The notes beneath the pieces are model-generated. The model had not been told where the DNA came from, searched no databases, and saw only the letters and a program-made list of their open reading frames with translations. A DNA stretch of 37,944 nt, taken from assembly GCF_009862265.1 (NCBI RefSeq), contig NZ_WWGX01000115.1, forward strand, positions 1-37,944. The letters run 5' to 3'. Position numbers and translations under genes: made by a program. Numbering within the stretch: position 1 is the first letter of the stretch; each line of letters begins with the position of its first letter. Positions 17,057 to 25,001 of the stretch are shown one piece after another. This DNA is from Streptomyces sp. SID8352 (GTDB lineage: Bacteria > Actinomycetota > Actinomycetes > Streptomycetales > Streptomycetaceae).

Positions 17057-17773
17057 ATGCCCCGTGAAGGAGGGGCCGACGCCCCGGGCGTCGGCCCTGA
17101 GCAGCTCTGGCTGAGCTCGGCCCGGCCCCGCAGGGGCCGCAAGCCCGCCTACAGCCGAGAGGCGATCACGGCGGCGGCTGTCGCCCTGGCGGATGCGGAG
17201 GGGCTCGAAGCAGTCACCATGCGGAAAGTCGCCGCGCAGGTCGGAGCCGGCGCCATGTCGCTCTACAGCTACGCCCCCGACAAGGAGACGCTGCTGGAAC
17301 TGATGGTCGACCACGTCAGCGGCGAACTCCCGACCACGAGCATTCCCACCGGCGACTGGCGCGCCGACCTGAAAACCATCGCTCACCTCCAGCGCGCCCA
17401 TATGCTGCGACACCCCTGGCTGCCCACCGCTCTGGCCGCCCGTCGCGTCCCCGGTCCCAACACCCTGGCCTTCTTGGAGCGCGCGCTCGCCGTCCTGCGG
17501 CCCACCGGGCTGGACGGTGCGGCGAAGCTGGAGGTCTTCGCCCAGCTCACCGCATTCGTGGCCGGGCATGTCGCCCATGAGATCGCGCGGACCGCCGCCT
17601 CGCAGTCCCCCGACCGAGCCGCAGCCGAGGCCCGCTACCTCGCAGCCGTCGCCGCGGACGGCAGTCACCCGGAACTCGCCGAGGCCCTCGCTGCTCCCAG
17701 CCGTCCCCTCACGCCCGAAGCGACCTTCACCCGGTTCCTCAACCGCCTGATCGACGGCCTCGACACCGGCTGA
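17057..17773 (+). CDS. TetR-family transcriptional regulator
   Basis: A 238-residue repressor. The N-terminal TetR helix-turn-helix is plain (SREAITAAAVALADAEG, VTMRKVAAQVGAGAMSLYSY, PDKETLLELMVD; recognition region about residues 52-71). The remainder is a helical ligand-binding and dimerisation domain of the tetracycline-repressor-like C-terminal type. The ATG at 17057 has GGGAGG 9 bases upstream; open sequence upstream of it crosses the promoter and is not coding. It is transcribed away from the CocE-like hydrolase across a shared palindrome at 16982-16994, so autorepression plus control of the hydrolase is the simple model. The inducer is unknown and may be the hydrolase substrate or a related compound. 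Confidence 0.9.
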   Translation: MPREGGADAPGVGPEQLWLSSARPRRGRKPAYSREAITAAAVALADAEGLEAVTMRKVAAQVGAGAMSLYSYAPDKETLLELMVDHVSGELPTTSIPTGDWRADLKTIAHLQRAHMLRHPWLPTALAARRVPGPNTLAFLERALAVLRPTGLDGAAKLEVFAQLTAFVAGHVAHEIARTAASQSPDRAAAEARYLAAVAADGSHPELAEALAAPSRPLTPEATFTRFLNRLIDGLDTG

Positions 17774-17975
17774 GACCACTCCGCCGCACCGTGCCCGTCC
17801 TCACGAACGGCTGCCGGGCAGCTCCGGTCCCAACCGCCCGGCCCCCAGCCGTCGTGGCCCGGCCCCCACCACGAGTGGTCGTCCCCGACCGGCTCCACCT
17901 GCGGGGCCAGGGCTCTGTCGCAGTCCCGGTGACGCCGCGAGGCCGCGGGACTCGGGCCCGCCGGCGGAGCGTCGT

Positions 17976-18617
17976 CTACAGATCCGCGATCCAGGCGTGC
18001 CCCGGGTGCACCCGGGCGAGCAGGGCGGCCAGGGTCCCGCGCTGAGACGGACTCAGGTGCGGGACGGTCGCCTCGAAGTCCGCGCGGTCCTTCAGGCGGG
18101 GGTTCTTGGCCTTGAACAGCAGGACCAGTTCGGGTGCCAGGTACGGGACGCCGTCCGGGGTGCGATGGACGATGTCGCCGTAGGGGAGCCGGATCCGCTC
18201 ATCGCGTCGGCAGATCCAGGTGTCGCCGTCGTGCGGTTCGCGGAAGACGTCGAGCAGGTAGTTCCCGGTCGCCGGATCGCGGAGCCATGTCTGATGTACG
18301 GCGGCCAGCACCTCCGGTGCGGCGTCCTCCCAGACCCGGCCACGGCCCGCCGCGTCGAAGACGTACCCGGGGAAGCGGGCGCGGACCTCCGGAAAGCCCG
18401 CGGCCGGAATCGCGATCTCGATGTCCCCATGGGCACGGGTCCGCCTGCCCCGGAACAGGTCCAGCGCCCATCCCGCGGCCACGTACCAGGGCGTGTCGAC
18501 CCCTGCCAGCCGCCGCGCGACCTCACTCGGCGTCCAGCAGGACGACCATCTGGTGCGAAGGGCCTCGACCTCGTCGGGCGACAGCTCGGTGCCGCCGCCG
18601 GGCGGTTGCTCACTCAC
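17976..18617 (-). CDS. Nucleotidyltransferase of the ANT(2'')/AadB-like family
   Basis: A 213-residue protein related to aminoglycoside 2''-adenylyltransferases and similar nucleotidyltransferase-fold proteins. The diagnostic segment is WYVAAGWALDLFRGR (residues 44-58) followed by RAHGDIEIAI, where D65 and E67 stand at the metal-binding acidic pair. Conserved C-terminal features include YLAPELVLLFKAKN and RLKDRADFEAT. Members adenylylate aminoglycosides or have unknown small-molecule targets; many actinomycete homologues are housekeeping genes with no shown resistance role, so resistance should not be assumed. It starts at GTG 18617 with only a weak GGGG upstream. It converges on the TetR gene and has no operon partner. 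Confidence 0.82.
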   Translation of the reverse strand: MSEQPPGGGTELSPDEVEALRTRWSSCWTPSEVARRLAGVDTPWYVAAGWALDLFRGRRTRAHGDIEIAIPAAGFPEVRARFPGYVFDAAGRGRVWEDAAPEVLAAVHQTWLRDPATGNYLLDVFREPHDGDTWICRRDERIRLPYGDIVHRTPDGVPYLAPELVLLFKAKNPRLKDRADFEATVPHLSPSQRGTLAALLARVHPGHAWIADL

Positions 18618-19708
18618 CCCGGGAACCTATCAGCGGGCCCGAAGAGTCCGGAACGGCGACGGTACGGCCGTCGACACCGCGGTCCGTCGGCCGTTGAGGT
18701 CCTCGGTGCCGGCAAGGCGGCCCGGGTGTTCCCGGGACGCCCTCACAGTCCGCCCCTGCGGACGGCGTCCGTGACCGGGCGCCCGGAGAGTGCCCGGTCA
18801 CGCCGTCCGGCCGGGGGACGGCACTCCCACCCGGCCCTCCACCCGGCGCCGTCGGACGGTGGGCCCGACTGTGCTGCCCGTGCTCCGGGCGGCCACGTCC
18901 CGAGCGGGGCCGGACCCGCGGCGTGGTGCCCGACCGGTAGCGCGTTCCCCGGGCCCGCTGCCCAGGTAGCGGCTTCCCGCCATCACCGTCGTGTCCGGGC
19001 GGCGGCGAGGGCATGGGCCCATGGGTCCCTCTCGGGCGGCCGGACGGTTCCAGAGGGCGGCCCGGCGGGCAGCCCGAGGCGGGGAGGATGATCCACTGGG
19101 CGGCCGGTTCGGCCCGGATCCACTTCCGGCCGCCACGGCCGTGCAGCACCATGCCGGAGCGGCGATGGCCGGAGCCGCTCCGGTCGCGGTGACCGGGGTC
19201 AGGTGCACGGTGACCGGGGTCCGGGCACGGCGCTGCGAGCCGTCCATGGCATGGGGTCCTGCCTCGGCGGAAACGCCGGTGATGTGCGGCGGGTCGCTGC
19301 CCGGACCGGGGGACCCCGCACAGCGGCCCCCGGTGCCGTTCCCGCCGGGGGAACGGCCGCGTCCGGCCCCGTACAACGGGCCGGACGCGGCGACCGAACC
19401 GCCCGCCACGCCTCGTACGCTCCGCTGCCCGGGCGGCCGGGACGGGGACGTGGCCGCCAACGCCGGCGCGGAGTGCCGTCGTACGAGGCGTACCGATGGG
19501 CGGCATCGGTTCGGTCACCACCCAGCATGGGCGCTTCCCCGGTTCCGTCTCCCCGGCCGACCGGCCCTGCCCGCAGGGCCGTTGGTCCCTTCCCCGGCAC
19601 CCCCGCCCGGGACGGCGCCGCAGGACCGCCCTCCTTCGGCCGGGCCACTGGCGACACTTCGACACACCCGGCGGCGTGGGCACCGGGACGACTCCCGGTG
19701 AGGGCCGG
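18618..19708. other. 1.1-kb stretch with no credible gene
   Basis: Open frames exist on both strands but all translate to Arg/Pro/Gly/Ala-rich sequence without recognisable motifs or host-like third positions. Two structures are visible. A 14-bp direct repeat, CGGTGACCGGGGTC, occurs at 19187-19200 and 19208-19221. A 12-bp inverted repeat, ACGCCTCGTACG with CGTACGAGGCGT, occurs at 19408-19419 and 19480-19491. It may be eroded coding sequence. Confidence 0.5.
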
Positions 19709-20113
19709 TCAGTCCCCGATCGCCTCGGCCTCGCTCAGATCCTCCAGCCGGACCGGCCGCGTCCCCTCGAAGACCACCCCCACTCCGTACGGCTCGCAGA
19801 TCGGCACACCCCCCTCCACGAACCGCAGCATCCACCCGTCGGTGTAGAAGTTCACCTCCGGAGCGTCCAACGCCGCCCGCTCCTCCGGGACCCCCAGTCG
19901 CGCACACGCGAACCGCCGCGCCTTCGCCACCATCTCGTCCAGGTGCGCCAACACCCGCCCGAGCAGTCGCAGATCCACCGACCGGACGTCCTCACCCGCC
20001 TCCAGCATCACGTTCACGTCCGCGCCCCACCGCTCCGGCTCGGCCACGCCCCACACCGACAGCCCGCCCGGTCCGTCGGACAGGTGCACCAGCGGCCCCA
20101 CACCCTGGATCAT
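19709..20113 (-). CDS. Hypothetical protein, 134 residues
   Basis: A soluble acidic protein with no signal peptide or membrane segment. The start is supported by a strong GAGGAGG just before the ATG, and third positions are strongly G/C. The sequence opens with strands (MIQGVGPLVHLSD, LSVWGVAEPERWG), has a central helix (LRLLGRVLAHLDEMVAKARRF) and ends with strands (EVNFYTDGWMLRFVEGG, GVGVVFEG) and an acidic tail. The layout recalls the small two-layer proteins found among immunity or SMI1-like families, but I do not recognise it. It lies alone, upstream of the convergently unrelated gap and downstream of the arsO gene on the same strand (266 bp away), so cotranscription is uncertain. Confidence 0.7.
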   Translation of the reverse strand: MIQGVGPLVHLSDGPGGLSVWGVAEPERWGADVNVMLEAGEDVRSVDLRLLGRVLAHLDEMVAKARRFACARLGVPEERAALDAPEVNFYTDGWMLRFVEGGVPICEPYGVGVVFEGTRPVRLEDLSEAEAIGD

Positions 20114-20379
20114 CCCCGCCTCCTCGTCGCCAGCCTACGGCCGGGGGCGGGAGCGAAGGTCTTTCGGTTCCGGCTCGTGGCCGGCGCCGACGAGCGGCCG
20201 CCCCGCATCATGATCCCGGCCGGCGGCGGGGCTGAGCGGGGCCGAACCGATCGGCGGCCGACCAGTCCCCGCCGCAAGGCGTCCCCGCACTGTGGCGCAG
20301 AGGGCGGGCAGGGCGGCGCGGGGCCACGACCGTTGCCCGGTGACCGTCGCGGCCCCGGACGCGGGAGCACAGAGGCCGG

Positions 20380-21777
20380 TCATGTGCCGCAGCCGCCCGC
20401 GGGGTTCTGCCCGGCGTCCCCTTCGGCCGCCGTGGAGGCGCCGAGCCGGATGAGCCCGGGCGCCGGTGCGCAGCAGCCGTCGCCGCCGGACTGTGCGGGG
20501 CCGGGGTCGTCGAACAGGCCGGCGCCGCCGCAGACTCCGGTCTCGGGCAGGGTGAGTTCGACGCGGTCGGCGGACTCGAGGTCGCCCGCGAGGGCGGCGG
20601 CGACGGAGCGTGCCTGCTCGTGGCCGGTCATCGCGAGGAAGGTCGGCGCGCGGCCGTAGGACTTCATCCCGACCAGATACACGTCCCGTTCGGGGTGGGC
20701 GAGTTCGCGGTGACCGTGCGGGTAGACGGTGCCGCAGGAGTGCTGGTTGGGGTCGATCAGGGGAGCGAGCCCGACGGGCGCCTGGAGGCGTTCGTCGAGG
20801 TCGAGGCGGAGTTCGTCGAGGAAGGACAGGTCGGGGCGGAAGCCGGTCAGGACGATCACCTCGTCCACCGGTTCGAGGCGGCGTCCGTCCTCGCCCGTGA
20901 GGATCAGGCGGCCGTCGGGGGCGCGTTCGATCGCCTCGGTGCGAAAGCCGGTGACTGCGTCCGCCTGTCCCCCGTCGACGGCCGCCTTCGCCGCCAGGCC
21001 CAGGGCGCCGCGGGCGGGGAGCTGGTCGGCCCGGCCTCCGCCGAAGGTGGAGCCCGAGATGCCCCGGCGCAGGACCCACACCGCCTTCGTCCCGGTGCCG
21101 TCATGGGACTTGGCGAGGTCGGCGAGGTGGGCGAGCGCGGTGAAGGCGGAGGCTCCGGAGCCGATCACGGCGGTCCGCCTGCCCGCGTACCGGGTGCGGA
21201 CGGCCGGGTCCCGGAGGTCCGGGACGCGGTAGGTGACGCGGTCCGCGGCGGCCTTCTCGCCGAGGGCGGCGAGGCCGTCGGCGCCGGCCGGGCCGGGTCC
21301 GCTCCAGGTGCCGGAGGCGTCGACGACGGCGCGGGCGAGGAGGCGTTCCTCCCCGCCGCCGGCGTGGGTGATGTGCACGGCGAACGGCTGCCGGTGCCGG
21401 TCGGCGTCCACGATCCGGTCCCGTCCGGCCCGGGAGACTCCGGTGACGCGGGCGCCGTAGCGGACGCGGTCGCCCAGGGCGTCGGCGAGCGGCTGGAGGT
21501 AGAGGTCGGCCCAGTCGCCGCCGGAGGGGTGGGCGGCCGGGTCGGGACGGGTCCAGCCGGTGGGGGCCAGGAGCTTTTCGGCGACCGGGTCGACGACCTC
21601 GCTCCAGGTGGAGAAGAGGCGCACGTGGGCCCATTCGCGCACGGCGGCGCCGGCGGTCCGGCCGGCCTCCAGGACCAGGGGTTCGAGGCCCTGGTCGGCC
21701 AGGTGGGCGGCTGCGGCCAGGCCGACGGGACCCGCTCCGATCACGATGACGGGCAGTTCGCTGGCGGACGCGTTCAC
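20380..21777 (-). CDS. arsO: ArsO-like flavin-dependent monooxygenase of the ars locus
   Basis: A 465-residue FAD/NAD(P)-binding oxidoreductase. It has the first dinucleotide fold GAGPVG (residues 14-19), a second one around VIGSGASAF, and VDEVIVLTGFRPD near the flavin site, as in ArsO proteins of Streptomyces arsenic operons (for example on linear plasmid pHZ227) and related flavin monooxygenases. The tail is Cys-rich (GVCGGAG, then GDGCCAPAPG), possibly for arsenic binding. ArsO contributes to resistance, but its reaction is not well defined. The GTG at 21777 follows AAGGAGTC; an upstream in-frame ATG lacks a site. It is transcribed away from arsR1, and a 32-bp ArsR-type box lies upstream at 21839-21870. 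The typical partner thioredoxin reductase arsT is not in the window. Confidence 0.82.
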   Translation of the reverse strand: MNASASELPVIVIGAGPVGLAAAAHLADQGLEPLVLEAGRTAGAAVREWAHVRLFSTWSEVVDPVAEKLLAPTGWTRPDPAAHPSGGDWADLYLQPLADALGDRVRYGARVTGVSRAGRDRIVDADRHRQPFAVHITHAGGGEERLLARAVVDASGTWSGPGPAGADGLAALGEKAAADRVTYRVPDLRDPAVRTRYAGRRTAVIGSGASAFTALAHLADLAKSHDGTGTKAVWVLRRGISGSTFGGGRADQLPARGALGLAAKAAVDGGQADAVTGFRTEAIERAPDGRLILTGEDGRRLEPVDEVIVLTGFRPDLSFLDELRLDLDERLQAPVGLAPLIDPNQHSCGTVYPHGHRELAHPERDVYLVGMKSYGRAPTFLAMTGHEQARSVAAALAGDLESADRVELTLPETGVCGGAGLFDDPGPAQSGGDGCCAPAPGLIRLGASTAAEGDAGQNPAGGCGT

Positions 21778-22410
21778 GGCGACTCCTTGCTTGTTTCGAT
21801 GTCTGTCGATGGCTTGCGCGATCCAGGGTGACACCTGTATCGACAAGCGTCAACATAGACATTCATCGAAATCATGGGTTCGCCGATGGCGCACCCCGGT
21901 GCCGCCGTCATCGACGGGGCGGTCCGGACTCTCCGGCGCCCGCATCCCGCCGCGCCGCGGGATGCGGCCCGGTGCGCCGGAGGCGACCGGCCGGGCGGCC
22001 GCGGCCGCGGCGCCACGACGGCACCACGACGGCCCCACACCGCTCTCGCCCGCCCGGCACGGCTTCCCGCCCGGCATACCGTTCCCCGGCGGCGGCCGTT
22101 CCCGCACCGGGACGAGGGCGCCGCCTCCCTCGATGCCCGTACCCGCCGCCAGGACGCCGGGATCCGCACGGGCTGCCGCGTCGGCGCGGGCCGGTCGCGC
22201 GGACGGCGTCCTTCCGTGGACCCGGACGGCGGCCGGCTGCCCGCGCGGGCCTCCGGGACGTCCGGGCGCCCCGGACCGTCCGGCGCCACGGGGTCCGTAC
22301 CGGTTCACCGGCCCGCGACACGGAGGGGGCCGCCCGGCACCCGGCCTCGCGCCTCACGGGCCGGCGACATGGCCGGAGCCCCTTGGTTCGACGTGTGTCA
22401 ACATAGAAGT
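21778..22410. other. Long divergent ars intergenic region
   Basis: 633 bp separate arsO and arsR1. The outer ends carry ArsR-type boxes; the roughly 500 bp between them is very GC-rich with only Arg/Pro/Gly-rich frames. A frame from the ATG at 21874 stays open into arsR1, but nothing in it resembles a protein before the arsR1 start, so it is treated as non-coding. An additional box-like sequence, TTCGATGTCTGTCGATGG, lies at about 21795-21812 close to the arsO start. Confidence 0.5.
21839..21870. promoter_or_regulatory. ArsR-type operator upstream of arsO
   Basis: A 32-bp sequence beginning ATCGAC, ending ATCGAA and containing GTCAACATAGA. It is near-identical to the box over the arsR1 start (22387-22418), in the same orientation on the plus strand. 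It lies 62-93 bases upstream of the arsO GTG. The shared core and the TCGA arms mark it as a site for the adjacent CxC-type ArsR. Confidence 0.6.
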
Positions 22411-22418
22411 ATGTCGAA
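22387..22418. promoter_or_regulatory. ArsR-type operator overlapping the arsR1 start codon
   Basis: It begins TTCGAC and ends GTCGAA, perfect 6-bp inverted arms around a core containing GTCAACATAGA. The arsR1 ATG (22411) lies inside the box and no Shine-Dalgarno precedes it, so the transcript is probably leaderless and the site should give tight autorepression. Confidence 0.65.
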
Positions 22419-22785
22419 TGCGAAGGTGCTGCCGCCGTTCGAGCCCGCTGACCGCCGGGACGTGACGCCGTGCTGCCCACCGCTGACCGAGCGCCCGCTG
22501 ACCGCCGGGGAGGCCGAGACCGCGGCACGGATGTTCAAGGCGCTCGGCGACCCGGTCCGCCTGCGGCTGTTCTCCGCGGTGGCCTCGCACGAGAACGGGG
22601 AGGCGTGCGTGTGCGACATCTCCGATGTCGGCGTCTCCCAGCCCACCGTCTCCCACCACCTGAAGAAGCTCAGGGAGGCCGGCCTGCTCACCTCCGAGCG
22701 GCGCGGCACCTGGGTCTACTACCGCGTCGAACCGTCGGTGCTCGCGGCGATGGGCACCCTGCTCACGCAGCCGGCCGCCGACTGA
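22411..22785 (+). CDS. arsR: ArsR-family arsenic-responsive repressor (CxC type)
   Basis: A 124-residue winged-helix repressor. The classic trivalent-arsenic site is present in the alpha-3 region as ACVCDI (C66 and C68), with a further Cys pair at C21-C22 that may supply a third ligand. The recognition helix is VSQPTVSHHLKKLREAGLL and the wing is RRGTWVYYRV. ArsR dimers leave DNA when arsenite binds the cysteines. The ATG at 22411 is chosen because it begins the conserved family sequence (MSNAKVLPPFEPAD) and sits in a well-formed operator. There is no ribosome binding site, so leaderless translation is likely. It is divergent from arsO, and both promoters carry near-identical boxes, so it most likely controls both. 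Confidence 0.9.
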   Translation: MSNAKVLPPFEPADRRDVTPCCPPLTERPLTAGEAETAARMFKALGDPVRLRLFSAVASHENGEACVCDISDVGVSQPTVSHHLKKLREAGLLTSERRGTWVYYRVEPSVLAAMGTLLTQPAAD

Positions 22786-22913
22786 CCGCCGGCGGGACGC
22801 GCGTCCCCGTACCTGCCGCGCCCCCTGGAGCCACGGGCCGCGGCGCCTTCCGGTTCGGCAGCCCCCGGGGTCCGGCCGCCCGCCGCCGACCGCCACCACG
22901 TCCGCGCGCCGCG

Positions 22914-24035
22914 TCAGGGGGCGGTCGCCACCTCGCCGTGGGCGAACCTCCTTCGCCAGGCGAGAGCGACGTACACCAGCCCGATCAGGACCGGCACTTC
23001 GATGAGCGGGCCGACGACGCCGGACAGGGCCTGGCCGGAGGTGACGCCGAAGGTGGCGATGGCGACCGCGATGGCCAGCTCGAAGTTGTTGCCCGCCGCG
23101 GTGAAGGCGAGGGTCGTGGTGCGGTCGTAGGCCAGGCCCAGGCTCTTGCCGAGCAGGAAGGTGCCGAAGAACATGACCGTGAAGTAGACCAGCAGCGGCA
23201 GCGCGATCCGGGCGACGTCCAGGGGCTGGGAGGTGATCGTCCTCCCCTGGAGGGCGAAGAGGATGACGATCGTGAACAGCAGCCCGTACAGCGCCCAGGG
23301 CCCGATCCTCGGCAGGAACCCCGCCTCGTACCCGGCACGGCCCAGCTTCCGCTCGCCGATGCGGCGGGTCAGGAAGCCGGCCAGCAGCGGGACGCCGAGG
23401 AAGACGACGACGTTCAGCGCGATGTGCCAGACGGACACGTCCAGGCCCTGGCCGTCGCCGAGGTCCAGCCACCGGGGCAGCAGGTCGAGGTAGAACCAGC
23501 CGAGCAGGCCGAACGCGATGACCTGGAAGACGCTGTTGAGGGCCACGAGTACGGCAGCCGCCTCCCGGTCGCCGCACGCGAGGTCGTTCCAGATGATGAC
23601 CATGGCGATGCACCGGGCCAGCCCGACGACGATCAGGCCGGTGCGGTACTCGGGAAGGTCCGGCAGGAAGATCCACGCCAGCGCGAACATCACCGCGGGG
23701 CCGACGACCCAGTTGATGACCAGTGAGGAGACCAGCAGCTTCCTGTCGCCGGTCACACGGTCGAGCCGGTCGTAGCGGACCTTCGCCAGGACCGGGTACA
23801 TCATGACCAGCAGGCCGAGCGCGATCGGCAGGGAGATTCCGCCGACCTCGATCTTCGCGAGCGCGTCGTTCATCCCCGGGACCAGACGGCCCAGGCCGAG
23901 GCCGACGGCCATGGCGAGCAGGATCCACACCGCCAGACAGCGGTCGAGGGTGGAGAGCCTTCCGGCGACCGAGTCGTCCCCGGCCGCCTCGGCACCCGGG
24001 GCGCGGGCGGTGGTGGTGGGATCGGTGGGGGTCAT
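22914..24035 (-). CDS. acr3: ACR3-family arsenite efflux transporter
   Basis: A 373-residue membrane protein with about ten hydrophobic segments, the usual size for bacterial Acr3 (often annotated arsB). Landmarks include CIAMVIIWNDLACGD, which holds the conserved Cys of the Acr3 transport site, ALNSVFQVIAFGLLGWFY, and FTAAGNNFELAIAVAIATFG, a strongly conserved signature. Acr3 extrudes arsenite using the proton motive force. It starts at ATG 24035, which overlaps the stop of arsR2 (ATGA), so the two genes are translationally coupled and driven from the arsR2 promoter. It converges on arsR1. A cytoplasmic extension of about 35 residues precedes the first membrane segment. Confidence 0.93.
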   Translation of the reverse strand: MTPTDPTTTARAPGAEAAGDDSVAGRLSTLDRCLAVWILLAMAVGLGLGRLVPGMNDALAKIEVGGISLPIALGLLVMMYPVLAKVRYDRLDRVTGDRKLLVSSLVINWVVGPAVMFALAWIFLPDLPEYRTGLIVVGLARCIAMVIIWNDLACGDREAAAVLVALNSVFQVIAFGLLGWFYLDLLPRWLDLGDGQGLDVSVWHIALNVVVFLGVPLLAGFLTRRIGERKLGRAGYEAGFLPRIGPWALYGLLFTIVILFALQGRTITSQPLDVARIALPLLVYFTVMFFGTFLLGKSLGLAYDRTTTLAFTAAGNNFELAIAVAIATFGVTSGQALSGVVGPLIEVPVLIGLVYVALAWRRRFAHGEVATAP

Positions 24036-24340
24036 GGGCAGGCCCTCTTGTTCTCCACGGCGGCACGGGCCGAGGCGGCCAGTTCGGCGAACCGCTCGGA
24101 CAGGCCGGCCAGGACCTCGGGCTTGAGCTTGTAGTAGGTGAAGCGGCCGCAGGGCTCGGTCTCCACGATCCCGGCCTCGCGCAGCACCTTCATGTGGTTG
24201 GACAGGTTGGTCTGCCTGGCTCCGGTCTCCTCGACCAGATGCGTCGTGCACAGCGTCTCGCGCGCCAGCAGGGTCACGATCTCCAGACGGAGGGGGTCGC
24301 CCAGCACCCGCAACACATCAGGATCGACTGAAGTCAGCAT
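24032..24340 (-). CDS. arsR: Second ArsR/SmtB-family regulator (noncanonical cysteine pattern)
   Basis: A 102-residue winged-helix repressor. The fold is clear: VLRVLGDPLRLEIVTLLA, then TNLSNHMKVLREAGIV as recognition helix and GRFTYYKL as wing. It lacks the CxC motif of the other ArsR. Its only cysteines are C31 (RETLCTTHL), C64 (EPCGRF) and C101 near the end, so arsenite sensing, if that is its ligand, must use a different site. Cys-variable arsenic sensors are known in this family. It heads an operon with the Acr3 pump (ATGA overlap) and is divergent from arsC across a palindrome at 24342-24363. No Shine-Dalgarno is visible and the operator abuts the ATG, so the mRNA is probably leaderless. 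Confidence 0.9.
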   Translation of the reverse strand: MLTSVDPDVLRVLGDPLRLEIVTLLARETLCTTHLVEETGARQTNLSNHMKVLREAGIVETEPCGRFTYYKLKPEVLAGLSERFAELAASARAAVENKRACP

Positions 24341-24341
24341 G

Positions 24342-24363
24342 CACTGATACTGTCACATCAGTG
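24342..24363. promoter_or_regulatory. Operator between arsR2-acr3 and arsC
   Basis: A perfect inverted repeat CACTGAT / ATCAGTG with an 8-base spacer begins two bases upstream of the arsR2 ATG in the 97-bp divergent gap. A second half-site pair (GCTGATGCCAGTGC) follows at 24367-24380. It shares no core with the two boxes of arsR1, so each regulator appears to have its own site. Confidence 0.65.
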
Positions 24364-24437
24364 TCCGCTGATGCCAGTGCAGGTACGCAAGGCGTCGGCG
24401 GCCCTGTTCCGCCATACGACAAGAGAGGACCGGCACC

Positions 24438-24860
24438 ATGGCCGACAAACCCTCCGTCCTGTTCGTCTGCGTCCACAACGCCGGCCGCTCCCAGATGGCC
24501 GCCGCGTGGCTGACCCATCTGGCCGGGGACCGCATCGAGGTCCGCTCCGCCGGTACCGCCCCGGGCGCCCGGATCCACCCGGCCGCCGTCGAGGCCATGG
24601 CCGAGGCCGGCATCGACATCTCCCGGCAGGCCCCGAAGGCCCTCACCGTCGACGCGGTCCGCGAGTCGGACGTCTGCGTCACCATGGGCTGCGGCGACAC
24701 CTGCCCCGTCTTCCCCGGGAAGCGCTACCTCGACTGGAAGCTCGACGATCCGTCCGGCCGGGACATCGAGGCCGTCCGCCCGATCCGCGACGAGATCAGA
24801 ACCCTCGTGGAGGCCCTGATCGCCGAACTCGCCCCCGGGAGGGCGGAGGCGGCCACGTGA
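24438..24860 (+). CDS. arsC: ArsC-type arsenate reductase (low-molecular-weight phosphatase fold)
   Basis: A 140-residue protein with the PTP-like loop C11-VHNAG-R17-S near the N-terminus (CX5R) and a RSAGTAPG segment typical of the family. The acidic loop is YLDWKLDDPSG. Further cysteines lie in CVTMGCGDTCP. Actinobacterial enzymes of this type reduce arsenate either through an intramolecular cysteine relay with thioredoxin, or as arsenate-mycothiol transferases. The extra cysteines leave both open; the mycothiol route is common in this phylum. The product arsenite is the substrate of the divergent Acr3 pump. The ATG follows AGAGAGGA. It is read divergently from arsR2 across the palindromic operator. 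Confidence 0.9.
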   Translation: MADKPSVLFVCVHNAGRSQMAAAWLTHLAGDRIEVRSAGTAPGARIHPAAVEAMAEAGIDISRQAPKALTVDAVRESDVCVTMGCGDTCPVFPGKRYLDWKLDDPSGRDIEAVRPIRDEIRTLVEALIAELAPGRAEAAT

Positions 24861-25001
24861 ACACCGGGCACGAGACCGTCGCCTCCGGGCCCCGCCGCCC
24901 GCTCAGCGGCACACACGGCGGATGAGTACGGGCACTCAGGCGCGCCGGCGGCCCCGTGAGCGACGATGGAGCTCATCTCGATCGCCCCGGAGAGGAAGCA
25001 C

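Noticed and set aside
18991..19701. A 236-codon plus-strand frame, and overlapping minus-strand frames, in the gene-free stretch
   Set aside because: Composition is Pro/Arg/Gly-rich with no motifs, no binding site and no neighbour logic.
21874..22410. Upstream extension of arsR1 from the ATG at 21874
   Set aside because: The added 179 residues are Arg/Pro-rich and unlike any ArsR; the family fold begins after 22411 and the operator spans that start.
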